The notes: a model not told the origin generated them from the letters alone. A stretch of 64,000 nucleotides of DNA from Eubacteriaceae bacterium Marseille-Q4139 (GCA_018223415.1 JAGTTQ010000001.1:1502365-1566364), one strand, 5' to 3'; positions 34,038-41,008 are shown, counted from the stretch's first letter. Made by a program: numbers and translations.

Positions 34038-34550
34038 TTATCTTGCCAGCACCCGGCTGTCGAAAAGAACGCCCTTATATTTTTCAAGGACACCGAGAAG
34101 AATCTGCCCCAGAACGCCGATAGCAAGGAATTCCCCGATTCCGATGGTGATCGTGGAAAACCAGATCATCGCATCGCTTCCGTAGCCGTATTTTAACACC
34201 CACGGAATAATCAGCATGTTGGACACAATCGGCGGCACCGATACGAGATAGCGGTTCTTCCTTAACAGATACGAACCGACGGCACCGATTAACGTCGCAA
34301 GGCTTCCTCCAATGATATCCATCGGAACGCCGCCGCCAAGCAGGTTAGAGATCAGGCATCCGATAAACAGGCCCGGAATCGCCGCCGGCGTGAAGTACGG
34401 CATGACGCAGAGCAGCTCGGAAATCCGAAACTGGATGACGCCGGAGCCGATTGGCTCAAAGAGCATAAACAGGATGATATAAATGGCTGCAATGGCAGCA
34501 CCATATACCATCAGGTACAGTGGGTTTCTGTCTGACTTGTTGGTTTTCAT
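34038..34550 (-). CDS. queT: Queuosine-precursor transporter QueT
   Basis: A 170-residue integral membrane S-component with about 5-6 helices, typical of QueT in ECF transport: YGAAIAAIYIILFMLFEPIGSGVIQFRISE, then VMPYFTPAAIPGLFIGCLISNLLGGG, and the late WFSTITIGIGEFLA. QueT imports preQ1/preQ0-type precursors of queuosine and its genes are often under preQ1 riboswitches. Here the gene follows a structured leader with AAAGGAG 12 bases before the ATG. The mobile island starts within about 20-110 bases upstream, so the promoter now used seems to come from the island. Confidence 0.88.
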   Translation of the reverse strand: MKTNKSDRNPLYLMVYGAAIAAIYIILFMLFEPIGSGVIQFRISELLCVMPYFTPAAIPGLFIGCLISNLLGGGVPMDIIGGSLATLIGAVGSYLLRKNRYLVSVPPIVSNMLIIPWVLKYGYGSDAMIWFSTITIGIGEFLAIGVLGQILLGVLEKYKGVLFDSRVLAR

Positions 34551-34567
34551 GTTTCGTTGTCTCCTTT

Positions 34568-34668
34568 AGTTTTGTTTTACGAGTGGAAGGTCTCGAACAC
34601 TCGATTCATTTTACGCCGGGAATCGGCGGCAAGCCCTATAGACCTTATTTTTAGCGGGCTTTTCAACA
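34568..34668 (-). ncRNA. Structured queT leader RNA (candidate riboswitch), island-proximal copy
   Basis: Read on the minus strand from about 34668: AAGCCC/GGGCTT helix, the segment AAAAATAAGGTC (34641-34652), a CGCCG/CGGCG hairpin, then a hairpin with stem CGAGTG/CACTCG (34580-34603) and 12-base loop TTCGAGACCTTC. AAGGTC is exactly complementary to GACCTT in the loop, so a pseudoknot or kissing pair is possible. The same loop, the same AAGGTC and a covarying stem occur at 44422-44498. Its place before queT suggests a preQ1-sensing RNA; the class is not established. CCTT of the loop could also pair with AAGG of the ribosome site. Confidence 0.6.
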
Positions 34669-34674
34669 TGGCAT

Positions 34675-34703
34675 AGAATAGCATGGGAAAGGTAAATTGT
34701 CAA
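34675..34703 (-). promoter_or_regulatory. Sigma-A promoter now driving queT
   Basis: On the minus strand TTGACA (34698-34703), 17 bases, TATTCT (34675-34680). It lies on the island side of every shared junction block, so it was most likely delivered by the island. Confidence 0.8.
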
Positions 34704-34707
34704 GCAA

Positions 34708-34730
34708 GTACCAGAAAAGTACCACTTTGC
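34708..34730. repeat. Left arm-type integrase repeats
   Basis: AGTACCA (34708-34714) and AGTACCACTTTGC (34718-34730) form a tandem pair next to the integrase 3' end; the matching pair is at 44286-44309. Confidence 0.6.
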
Positions 34731-34776
34731 CATTTATCAGGTATCAGAGCGCAAAAAAGAGAGGCCGCCGCCCCTC

Positions 34777-35895
34777 TTAAAATGCTCCTGCAATCTTCTC
34801 CATTTCTGCCGCTTTCGTGTCTGGCAGTACATGACTGTATAAGTCCATCGTCATAGCAAGGGAGCTATGGCCTAGGATTGTTTTTAATACCTGGGGCGGC
34901 ATTCCTGCCTCTATGGCCCGTGTGGCGAATGTGTGCCGGAAGATGTGGGGCGTAATCCGTGGGAAGTCGTGTCCCTCTGCCTGAATGCGCTTCACAATCC
35001 GGTTTATTTCTGCCTGTAGCCTGTCCCGGCTTAAAGGTTCCCCCTTCTCGTTACAAAATAGGTAACGGTCTAGCCGTTCCACTTTAAAGCCCCAGTAATT
35101 GCGCTGTGCGTCCAGTAGCGCCACCAAGTCAGCAGTCAATGGTATATCCCTTTTGGATGTTCGAGTTTTAGGAGTATCCTCAAAATATCCCCGGCCCTCT
35201 ATGTATTTCAGTGTGCGTTGTACATGAATCACATTCTTTTTCTTGTCTACGTCCGAATACTTTAAGCCTCTTATTTCCCCGTTTCTCATGCCGGTTCGCA
35301 GCATAACAGCAAACAGATTGTACAAATAGCTGTCCTTTGCATATTCCATGAAAAGCGCCTGCTGTTCTTTCGTCATAGCCTGCCTTGCTCCTTTCTCTTT
35401 CTGCCTCGGCAGTTCCGCCAGCTTGACCGGGTTCCGTTCAATCAGCCCATTTCTAACGGCCTGCTGCATACACCCATTAAGGATAGCGGATACAATTTTG
35501 ATACTAGAAAGCGCATAGCCTTCCTTCTCCAAATCATTGTAAAACCGCTGAATATGTTCGCCTCGTATATCCGAAACTTTTTTATCTCCCAGCCGTCCCT
35601 TTATCATGCTGTCGAAATACTTCTTGTAATTGTAGTATGTCCCGGCCTTTACCCTGTTTTTCTTATATTGCTCCATCCAAGTTGTGAACCATTCAGACAG
35701 AACCACCTTTTTCTTTTCCACAAATGCGCCGTGTTCCAGCTTGTACCGCAGTTCATTCATGGCCTTTTGGGTTTCCGTGACCGTATCGCCATGTACGAGA
35801 TACCTTTTCCCTTGATACTGAAAGCGCCCCTCAAACTTATCATACCGCTGTTGTATTCCTTTGGGGAGTTTTCTTCCTCGCTTATCTATCGCCAT
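34777..35895 (-). CDS. int: Tyrosine-recombinase integrase of the island
   Basis: A 372-residue integrase with three parts: an N-terminal arm-binding AP2-like domain (about 1-60), a SAM-like core-binding domain (about 65-150; VLSEWFTTWMEQYKKNRVKAGTYYNYKKY in part) and the catalytic domain. All active residues are visible: Arg in TGMRNGEIRGL, Lys in KTRTSKRDIPL, HxxR in HIFRHTFATRAIE, His in LGHSSLAMT and Tyr in MDLYSHVLPDT. It should insert and excise the island at the queT leader. It reads toward the left end and is the last gene of the minus-strand run. Confidence 0.95.
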   Translation of the reverse strand: MAIDKRGRKLPKGIQQRYDKFEGRFQYQGKRYLVHGDTVTETQKAMNELRYKLEHGAFVEKKKVVLSEWFTTWMEQYKKNRVKAGTYYNYKKYFDSMIKGRLGDKKVSDIRGEHIQRFYNDLEKEGYALSSIKIVSAILNGCMQQAVRNGLIERNPVKLAELPRQKEKGARQAMTKEQQALFMEYAKDSYLYNLFAVMLRTGMRNGEIRGLKYSDVDKKKNVIHVQRTLKYIEGRGYFEDTPKTRTSKRDIPLTADLVALLDAQRNYWGFKVERLDRYLFCNEKGEPLSRDRLQAEINRIVKRIQAEGHDFPRITPHIFRHTFATRAIEAGMPPQVLKTILGHSSLAMTMDLYSHVLPDTKAAEMEKIAGAF

Positions 35896-35909
35896 AAAAT
35901 CACGCCTTT

Positions 35910-36116
35910 CTATTCCTTTGTCTGCCTATATGCTGTTTCCTTGACCGTGACTTCTCCTTCTATCAGGTCTATTATGCTCTGGCACTTGCACTTCGGGCAG
36001 AACAGCGGGAAATTCTTCAGATACGTTTCTTGTGTGGCCTTCTGCCTCGTTTTGCCCTTACATATAGGGCATATTATAAAGCCGTTCTTATCAATCATCT
36101 TTACCGCCTTTTCCAT
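35910..36116 (-). CDS. Cysteine-rich KTR-domain small protein
   Basis: A 68-residue protein with two CxxC knuckles, ICPICKGKTRQKA and LFCPKCKCQSIIDL, a zinc-ribbon fold that includes the KTR signature. These proteins are frequent beside integrases of Gram-positive mobile elements; the C-terminal KETAYRQTKE is lysine-rich. It may bind DNA or RNA; no function is established. It lies 14 bases upstream of the integrase gene in the same direction. Confidence 0.8.
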   Translation of the reverse strand: MEKAVKMIDKNGFIICPICKGKTRQKATQETYLKNFPLFCPKCKCQSIIDLIEGEVTVKETAYRQTKE

Positions 36117-36163
36117 GTATGGGAGCAGGCAGCAGTCCCATAAGGGCCGCCGCCGTCTTTACT

Positions 36164-36316
36164 CTACCTCAACACGATTGCCACAATTACCGCCCCGGAC
36201 AGGGCCACATTTACCACCAGTGACAGGAATAGCAGCTTTCTAAGCTGTCTTATTTCCCGTCCGGCCTCTGCTATACAGTCCGTTGCAAGGCTCCCGTGTC
36301 TGCCTCCCGCTGCCAT
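36164..36316 (-). CDS. 50-residue single-pass membrane protein
   Basis: A short frame: MAAGGRHGSLATDCIAEAGR, then EIRQLRKLLFLSLVVNVALS and GAVIVAIVLR. One membrane helix (about 28-48) follows a charged cytosolic part. GGAGG lies 8 bases before the ATG, and the ATG overlaps the stop of the upstream gene (TAATG), both signs of a real gene. No homologue is recognised. Confidence 0.6.
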   Translation of the reverse strand: MAAGGRHGSLATDCIAEAGREIRQLRKLLFLSLVVNVALSGAVIVAIVLR

Positions 36317-36753
36317 TATGCCGCCTCCCTTCTGGCTCTGGGCTTTCTAATCGCCATTCTAAGCGGTTCCGGCTCCTGTCCGGCATATTCTTCAACCGCT
36401 GCCACTGTAACCGTTCTAAGCCCTCTGGAAGTCCCTACAATCAGCTTTTCCCCGACACTCACACGGCCCACCAGAAGCCCCGGTAACTCCCAGGCGTACA
36501 TCTTGCCGCCTCTCCTGTGAGAAGCCCTTATAATCTGCCTGCGGCCATACCTGACAGGGACAGAAACCAGCCCGTGGGCCTTTGCCAGTAAATAGCTTGT
36601 ATATCCGTCTATCAGGTTCCCGGCCCCGTCCAAAATGATTTCAGACTGTAAACATCCCGTTTCCCTGAAATACTGCTCCTTGCTCTCCATTTTCTCCTGC
36701 TTCGGCGGGTGTGCCTCAAAGCATGAAAAAATCTTAATATCGTCAATCTTCAT
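36316..36753 (-). CDS. ParB-like domain small protein
   Basis: A 145-residue protein. Residues about 20-70 carry a ParB/sulfiredoxin-like core (KMESKEQYFRETGCLQSEI, then ILDGAGNLIDGYTSYLLAKA with the DGY turn), followed by a basic tail (AIRKPRARREAA). Such proteins appear in the replication or regulation modules of integrative elements. It overlaps its neighbours on both sides by a few bases. A DNA-binding or CTP-dependent role is a guess from fold only. Confidence 0.55.
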   Translation of the reverse strand: MKIDDIKIFSCFEAHPPKQEKMESKEQYFRETGCLQSEIILDGAGNLIDGYTSYLLAKAHGLVSVPVRYGRRQIIRASHRRGGKMYAWELPGLLVGRVSVGEKLIVGTSRGLRTVTVAAVEEYAGQEPEPLRMAIRKPRARREAA

Positions 36754-37120
36754 TCTTCTTTGCCCCTTTCAAGAAGTTCGCCGCCTGTATCAGCGGTTCC
36801 ACAGAATTAAGCCCTGCCGCTGTTTTCATGACCTGATAAAGCAGAGGATTGCCCGCCAGCTCCCAGGCTATTTCTTCAACTTCATGGTTCACCTTCTGCC
36901 GTCTTTGTTTTCTGGCCCGCTCCTGTCGTATTCCCTGCACTTTGCCATAATGGTAAAGCGTTGAAAGAAATTTATACAGATTATCTCCGTTTGTTTGCAA
37001 CGGAATGCAGCCGTAAACATCAGCCATTCTTCGGCAGAACGTGTATTCCTCATAATTAGCATACTCTCCTAAACGGATAGCCTCTCTCATGGCTCCATGA
37101 AGTTCTATTTGACTATGCAA
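36743..37120 (-). CDS. Island protein of unknown function (125 aa)
   Basis: A soluble, mainly helical protein (MHSQIELHGAMREAIRLGEY, a central CRRMADVYGCIPL, a very basic RQERARKQRRQKVNHEVEE, then AANFLKGAKKNED). I do not recognise a family. It overlaps the ParB-like gene by 11 bases and heads the minus-strand segment that ends at the integrase gene. Confidence 0.55.
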   Translation of the reverse strand: MHSQIELHGAMREAIRLGEYANYEEYTFCRRMADVYGCIPLQTNGDNLYKFLSTLYHYGKVQGIRQERARKQRRQKVNHEVEEIAWELAGNPLLYQVMKTAAGLNSVEPLIQAANFLKGAKKNED

Positions 37121-37242
37121 TTTATTTACCTCTTTCTTTACAAGGGGCAGAGGCCATGCTATACTAGCCTCATACCCCCAATTTGCTAGGTTGTCGGGTT
37201 ACTGGCCCCTGTCAGAGTTGCCGCTCTGTAAGGGCCTTTTCT

Positions 37243-37575
37243 TTATGCCGTTGCCAACTCCTGAACCTGTGACCGTCCAAAGAACCGGGCCTTATAAATG
37301 GCTCCGTCTCCCCGGCTGCCCCATATCAGATCAGCACCAAACAGGGCCTTGCTCCCGTGGATAACCTCATAGCCCAGCTTCTTCCAACCGCTCCATGTAT
37401 TGGTTTCTTCCTCAACCCCCGCCGTGGCCTTTGCCGCCTCAATCCTCTTTGCGTTGACTTCCTCTGCCTTTGCGGAAAGCCATGCCCGATGTAAGCACTC
37501 CCCGAAAGAAAGTTCCTTGCTCTCCCGGTAAATCTTCCATGCTCTCAACATGATTTTGCTCAAATTGTACTTCAT
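37243..37575 (-). CDS. Island protein of unknown function (110 aa)
   Basis: A basic protein beginning MKYNLSKIMLRAWKIYRESK, continuing LSFGECLHRAWLSAKAEE, with a second half (WSGWKKLGYEVIHGSKALFG, then GSRGDGAIYKARFFGR). The first about 45 residues form a motif common in small proteins of Gram-positive plasmids and ICEs. No function known. It is the first gene after the minus-strand promoter at 37763-37791. A hairpin-rich 120-base gap (GGCCC...GGGGCC at about 37204-37236) follows it. Confidence 0.6.
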   Translation of the reverse strand: MKYNLSKIMLRAWKIYRESKELSFGECLHRAWLSAKAEEVNAKRIEAAKATAGVEEETNTWSGWKKLGYEVIHGSKALFGADLIWGSRGDGAIYKARFFGRSQVQELATA

Positions 37576-37762
37576 GCTTCTTAAACTCCTTTCCCGGTAG
37601 GGTTCTCAACAGCCCAGGCAGGCTTTAAACATCTAGCGGCTTCTGCGGCATCTCAATCTCTCTTATCCTGTTTCCCTGTGTTATGTGGTACTCTTGCTTT
37701 CCCTTTCGGTACTCCCGTCCACCTTCGCTGTTTTATTTTGTTTTCCCTTACCTTGTGATTAT

Positions 37763-37879
37763 ATTATAGCACTAACTCTAGTACGTGTCTATTGACTATT
37801 TCACTAAAGTTAGTACGTATGTGACGCACTATCTTTGTGCATAATCACACTAGACTTAGTACGTGACAAATGCTATAAT
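37763..37879. promoter_or_regulatory. Divergent promoters with three TAGTACGT operator copies
   Basis: Minus promoter: TAGACA (37786-37791), 17 bases, TATAAT (37763-37768). Plus promoter: TAGACT (37851-37856), 17 bases, TATAAT (37874-37879). TAGTACGT occurs at 37779-37786, 37811-37818 and 37857-37864: one copy in or at the edge of each spacer and one between. This is the layout of a phage-type genetic switch. The HTH protein at 37951 is the likely binder. Confidence 0.75.
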
Positions 37880-37950
37880 ATCAGTGTAAGGTGGAGAAGG
37901 AGACTCTTTATTGAGCCGCCCCCATTATCCAAAAGAAAGAAGGTGTGTAA

Positions 37951-38163
37951 ATGGGAATTAGTTTCCATAAATTAGAAAATCTGCTCACAGAACGGGGGAA
38001 AACTTTTTATAGTCTGCGAAAAGATAAAATTGTAGGCACTGAAACCATAAAAAAGTTGCAACAAGGCTATGGAATTATTGACACACGTACAATCAGTAAT
38101 TTGTGCGAATATCTAAACTGCCAGCCGGGAGACTTAATGGAGTATATACCTGATAAGGAATAA
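37951..38163 (+). CDS. Cro/C1-type HTH regulator of the island
   Basis: A 70-residue protein that is almost only an HTH domain: MGISFHKLENLLTERGKTFY, then DKIVGTETIKKLQQGYGIID, and the clostridial ending TISNLCEYLNCQPGDLMEYI typical of small XRE/Cro repressors. AAGAAGG lies 9 bases before the ATG. It reads from the plus promoter at 37851-37879 and should control both that promoter and the divergent one through the TAGTACGT sites. Confidence 0.85.
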   Translation: MGISFHKLENLLTERGKTFYSLRKDKIVGTETIKKLQQGYGIIDTRTISNLCEYLNCQPGDLMEYIPDKE

Positions 38164-38602
38164 CCCCGGCACTCAATCGACACAGGAGCGACACAGTGCA
38201 ACGCCAGCAATTAAGCGGCTTTCCCGCCCTTTCCTCTCTATCAGGTGACAGGCAAGCGACAAACAGAAACCATTTGCTTATTTTGCTTTATCCAATAACC
38301 TATTGCTTTTTCTGGAAACCAAAGGATAACCAAACCATAACCAAGGGATAACCTAATAAGGAATAGCACCCCGGAAAAGCGTCATATATTCCCCACTTGT
38401 TGGGAAAGTTCTTTCCAGATATGGGAAAATATGTCCTGCTGCTGTGGTTACTCGCCACACATGGCGAACTCTCCCGCATGACGAGCCGCCGGGCTGTCCA
38501 ATATCGGATTATCCAGTGTGGGTGTCCCTTATCAGGTAGGAGAGGACAGAGGCGGGGCCTGACTGTTCAAAATTTCATATTGGTGTCTCAAAATCGGGCT
38601 TT
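38164..38602. other. Non-coding stretch with NNATAACC repeats
   Basis: No convincing gene is seen between the HTH gene and the antitoxin RNA. Four ATAACC-ending octamers occur at 38293-38353, two of them GGATAACC (38324-38331, 38346-38353), in an AT-rich patch. It may hold a replication or transfer site; nothing further can be supported. Confidence 0.4.
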
Positions 38603-38606
38603 TCTC

Positions 38607-38635
38607 TTGCACCCCGCCGCCAGATGTGCTATATT
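38607..38635 (+). promoter_or_regulatory. Promoter of the antitoxin RNA
   Basis: TTGCAC (38607-38612), 17 bases, TATATT (38630-38635) on the plus strand, with no protein gene downstream before a terminator. Confidence 0.75.
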
Positions 38636-38641
38636 GATAAT

Positions 38642-38746
38642 AGAAAAGGGGAAAGCCAGAGACACACGGCCTACCCTCAAATAATTACGACAACTGTTTT
38701 TCACAGCCGTTCACTATTGCGAGTAGTGGGCGGCTATTTTCTTCCC
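38642..38746 (+). ncRNA. Antisense RNA antitoxin of the island type I pair
   Basis: A predicted transcript of about 105 bases runs from the promoter at 38607-38635 to an intrinsic terminator (AGCCG...CGGCT stem at about 38705-38735, then TATTTTCTT). Its 3' end overlaps the last codons and 3' end of the holin-like toxin gene on the other strand, as RatA overlaps txpA in B. subtilis. It codes no plausible protein. Confidence 0.6.
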
Positions 38747-38826
38747 TTGAATATCTGATAAAGCAGACTTACAAGGGCTACAATGAATATTCCAATCTGA
38801 ACCAAGTCCTGATATGTAACATACAT
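38734..38826 (-). CDS. Holin-like type I toxin, 30 aa
   Basis: A 30-residue peptide, MYVTYQDLVQIGIFIVALVS followed by LLYQIFKGRK: one membrane helix with a short charged tail, the form of TxpA/BsrG-like (putative holin-like toxin) peptides. The ATG at 38826 follows GGAGGG; the longer frame to 38946 runs through the promoter and leader. The leader has two CCCTCC/GGAGGG pairings, one of which hides the ribosome site. With the overlapping antisense RNA this makes a complete type I pair, which would stabilise the island. Confidence 0.75.
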   Translation of the reverse strand: MYVTYQDLVQIGIFIVALVSLLYQIFKGRK

Positions 38827-38835
38827 TGGCTTGCC

Positions 38836-38882
38836 CTCCTTTCTTTCGTCTGGAGGGTTAGCCCCTCCGAAATGGGAGGGTA
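38836..38882 (-). promoter_or_regulatory. Ribosome-site-sequestering hairpins in the toxin leader
   Basis: In the mRNA sense the leader reads CCCTCC...GGAGGG, then CCCTCC...GGAGGG, the last being the Shine-Dalgarno. Either upstream CCCTCC can pair with it (blocks at 38836-38841, 38854-38859, 38865-38870 and 38876-38882), so translation is probably held off until the fold changes. Confidence 0.65.
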
Positions 38883-38913
38883 GGCCGCCTTTATGTGCTC
38901 TGACTTTCCGTAT

Positions 38914-38943
38914 TGCCAGTATAGCACACTCTTTCCGGCTTCT
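38914..38943 (-). promoter_or_regulatory. Promoter of the holin-like toxin gene
   Basis: On the minus strand TTGAGA, 17 bases, TATACT, ending about 90 bases upstream of the toxin ATG. This is a strong promoter for a 30-residue gene. Confidence 0.75.
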
Positions 38944-39068
38944 CAATCACATTATTCTGTTTTCCCTGTCTGTGCTGGCAAATACCGCTTTTATCCCTCT
39001 GTCCTATAAATTCTCCATTGAATTATTTTCAATGTCTCCGCTCCCCATTCCACAGGGGATTTTTCAGC

Positions 39069-39374
39069 TTAAACGCCGTCCCGCTCCCCTCTATTGAACC
39101 TTGCCGCCAGTTCTGCCCGCTGTTCCTCCGTCAACCGTCTTTCCTTTGACCTGATAGAGATAAGCCTTTTAGGGAATGTGTACCGCTTCGCCACAATCTC
39201 CCCTTGATAGGTTTCCACCTTCCCCGGCCTGAATTGCTCCGGGTTCTGCTGCACCAGCTTGTCCATTTTACGAATCCATACAGGGTCTGCCGTGTAAATC
39301 TCCGCTGTACCCTCTGCCGCATTAAAGCCTATGGTTACTTCCTGTTCATACTTTGATTGATGATATTTTCCCAT
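39069..39374 (-). CDS. Island protein of unknown function (101 aa)
   Basis: A basic 101-residue protein, MGKYHQSKYEQEVTIGFNAA at its start, with a central DPVWIRKMDKLVQQNPEQFR and a C-terminal half that resembles small island proteins ending TFPKRLISIRSKERRLTEEQ and then RAELAARFN. AAGGAG lies 9 bases before the ATG at 39374. The family recurs in Gram-positive elements, but I know no function. Its ribosome site lies in the end of the preceding frame, so translation may be coupled. Confidence 0.65.
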   Translation of the reverse strand: MGKYHQSKYEQEVTIGFNAAEGTAEIYTADPVWIRKMDKLVQQNPEQFRPGKVETYQGEIVAKRYTFPKRLISIRSKERRLTEEQRAELAARFNRGERDGV

Positions 39375-39376
39375 GC

Positions 39377-39598
39377 TCAAAATCTCCTTTTTCTCGGCGT
39401 TCGCTCCGGGTTCATTCCCTGCGCCCGTATCGTGTAAACTAATTCGTTTTTGTGTGCAATTCTGCGCATTTTCTCCCGCGCGTATCGTGTCCATAAACTC
39501 CTGATCCGCTCCGTTTCCTGCTGCAATAAAGGACCTACCTGATAGAAGAAGCCATGCTGTAAAGGGCCTATCTTGCCGCCATTGCAACTATTTGCCAC
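39377..39598 (-). CDS. Possible small basic protein overlapping the next gene's ribosome site
   Basis: A 73-codon frame from GTG (39598) ends in TGA two bases before the next ATG, and its last codons (RKRRF) contain that gene's Shine-Dalgarno. The middle (QVGPLLQQETERIRSLWTRY, AREKMRRIAHKNELVYTIRA) has a natural composition with many Arg and Lys. The ribosome site for the GTG is weak and a second frame overlaps, so this stays tentative. Confidence 0.4.
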   Translation of the reverse strand: MANSCNGGKIGPLQHGFFYQVGPLLQQETERIRSLWTRYAREKMRRIAHKNELVYTIRAQGMNPERTPRKRRF

Positions 39599-39608
39599 TA
39601 ACCCCGTA

Positions 39609-39782
39609 CTAAATTTTACTAAACATCTAAGTTTTACTAAGTTCCCGGCCTATTTGCAGAATATGTAAGGTTTTGTAAGGTTCTCATACCCAGAAAAGGC
39701 AGGTTTTGACAGGTTCTATATATCCAAATTCCCCCGTTTTTCCACGTTCTACCCCGGAAATATCTTAGGTTTTTTCAGGTTC
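39609..39782. repeat. Iteron-like array, about six degenerate 18-bp double repeats
   Basis: Units of the form YAGGTTTTNNNYAGGTTC occur at 39627-39644, 39665-39683, 39699-39716, 39733-39749 and 39764-39782, plus a weaker one at 39609-39624. Each is itself a direct repeat of a 6-base half-site with about one helical turn between halves, and units are spaced 31-38 bases. The array fills the gap between two island genes, close to the replication module. Confidence 0.65.
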
Positions 39783-39814
39783 CCCCGGCCCGTTTCCTGC
39801 TGCTTTAGGGATAT

Positions 39815-40159
39815 TTAGGGGCAATCCGTAGGTTTCCGTAAGTCCTCCACACGGGCATGAGCATAACCAGTATGTGAAATGCACCTTATTTCCTCCCCTG
39901 GCTCTGGTATTCCTATCACCGTTTCTTCCCGGACGGGATAGAGCAAATTATATTCCTGAAGCATTTTCGCCAGCGTTTCCGCATTATTCGCATATAAGAT
40001 ACTTCCCAGCGGCTTATTGTCCTGTCTATCCCGTGTCCGATGAAACATAACCATAGCAGAAAAGGCCCTGCGCCCCCTGTCCCATTCCACCGTGACAAAT
40101 TCAATCCGCAGATATTTCCCCTTTGCATATTTTCTATGCTCCAATATGATTTCCTGCAT
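39815..40159 (-). CDS. Island protein of unknown function (114 aa)
   Basis: A 114-residue soluble protein (start MQEIILEHRKYAKGKYLRIE, then FVTVEWDRGRRAFSAMVMFH, end GYAHARVEDLRKPTDCP). An alternating strand pattern in the first half suggests a beta-rich fold. I do not recognise a family. It lies downstream of the ERCC4 gene in the same direction. Confidence 0.55.
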   Translation of the reverse strand: MQEIILEHRKYAKGKYLRIEFVTVEWDRGRRAFSAMVMFHRTRDRQDNKPLGSILYANNAETLAKMLQEYNLLYPVREETVIGIPEPGEEIRCISHTGYAHARVEDLRKPTDCP

Positions 40160-40247
40160 TGCGTCCCGTTCTCCTATCCCGTATAATCGAAATAGGCCAG
40201 ATCGCCGCCCCTGCTGCTGTTGAGTTCGCCTGCTCCCGGCAGAGGGG

Positions 40248-40775
40248 CTATTTTAATGTTTCTCGTGCGTAATACTGAAATGTAGAGGCTATGAGGTAGC
40301 CGCTATACTGCCTATCAATAAACTGCACATTCGCCCCGAAACGATGTTCCCATGTTTTCAAAGAGGCCGCAAAGGCAGCAGGCTTCATCTCTGTGTGGTA
40401 TCTATGCCCGATAATATCAGAGTAGCCGCCGGGGGCCTCTATGAGCAGATAAACCTTGCAACCGTCATTCCCGGCCTTTAAAAATTCCTTTTCAAACCGC
40501 TCCCGCTCCTGCGCCAGATTGCCGGATAATTCTTCCAAACTGCCCTTTCGCTCTATCACAATATCCCGATGAAAATATATGTCCTCGCCTGCTGCCTCTG
40601 CCGGAATATAAAAGCTGTAATCTCCATAGTCCAGCTTCGTTTCCTGATAGGCTATGCCCTGCTTTGCGAAATACTCCAGAATATGGCCGTTCTTCTTTTC
40701 CCGGCTGTCTACCAGTACAACCATACTTTTCAGCAGCTTCTTTATGTCCTCAACCGAAAATCTGTACCGCTTCAC
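40248..40775 (-). CDS. ERCC4-type nuclease domain protein
   Basis: A 175-residue single-domain ERCC4 (XPF-like) nuclease. The signature runs LVDSREKKNGHILEYF (about 21-36), KLDYGDYSFYI (about 47-57) and VIERKGSLEELSGNL (about 73-87); D, GDY and ERK are the catalytic set of this PD-(D/E)XK branch. Single-domain ERCC4 proteins are common in phages and satellites and probably cut branched DNA in replication or recombination. It overlaps the upstream small gene by 4 bases. Confidence 0.85.
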   Translation of the reverse strand: MKRYRFSVEDIKKLLKSMVVLVDSREKKNGHILEYFAKQGIAYQETKLDYGDYSFYIPAEAAGEDIYFHRDIVIERKGSLEELSGNLAQERERFEKEFLKAGNDGCKVYLLIEAPGGYSDIIGHRYHTEMKPAAFAASLKTWEHRFGANVQFIDRQYSGYLIASTFQYYARETLK

Positions 40776-41008
40776 GTCCTCTGCCCCCTCATAGCCTTTT
40801 CCTTACGCTCTAACTCGCCAATGACCGCCAGAACCAAATCTTTACACAATGGCAAATTATTGTATTTCTGCACAATGGCGCTGCTTTCTTCCACGACCGC
40901 CTCCCAATAATCATCATCCGGGCGCACATGATAATATTTCTTGAAGAATGTCCAGACATCCCCGAAATACTGAAACTCCGTGGACATCTCCTTATTTGTT
41001 GCCGCCAC
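40772..41008 (-). CDS. Small helical protein of the island replication module
   Basis: A protein of about 78 residues; the conserved-looking part is MSTEFQYFGDVWTFFKKYYH, VRPDDDYWEAVVEESSAIVQ, then KYNNLPLCKDLVLAVIGELE. I take GTG at 41008 (AGGAAGG 7 bases upstream); an ATG at 40987 directly after GGAG is possible. Similar short proteins accompany D5 helicases in Gram-positive phages, with no known function. Its stop overlaps the ERCC4 start. Confidence 0.55.
   Translation of the reverse strand: MAATNKEMSTEFQYFGDVWTFFKKYYHVRPDDDYWEAVVEESSAIVQKYNNLPLCKDLVLAVIGELERKEKAMRGQRT

Noticed and set aside
34580..34603. GTTCGA in the junction hairpin looked like a tRNA T-loop, which would make a tRNA gene the attachment site.
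   Set aside because: The stem spacing is wrong (12-base loop, stem outside the T-arm position) and no acceptor or anticodon arms are present on either side.
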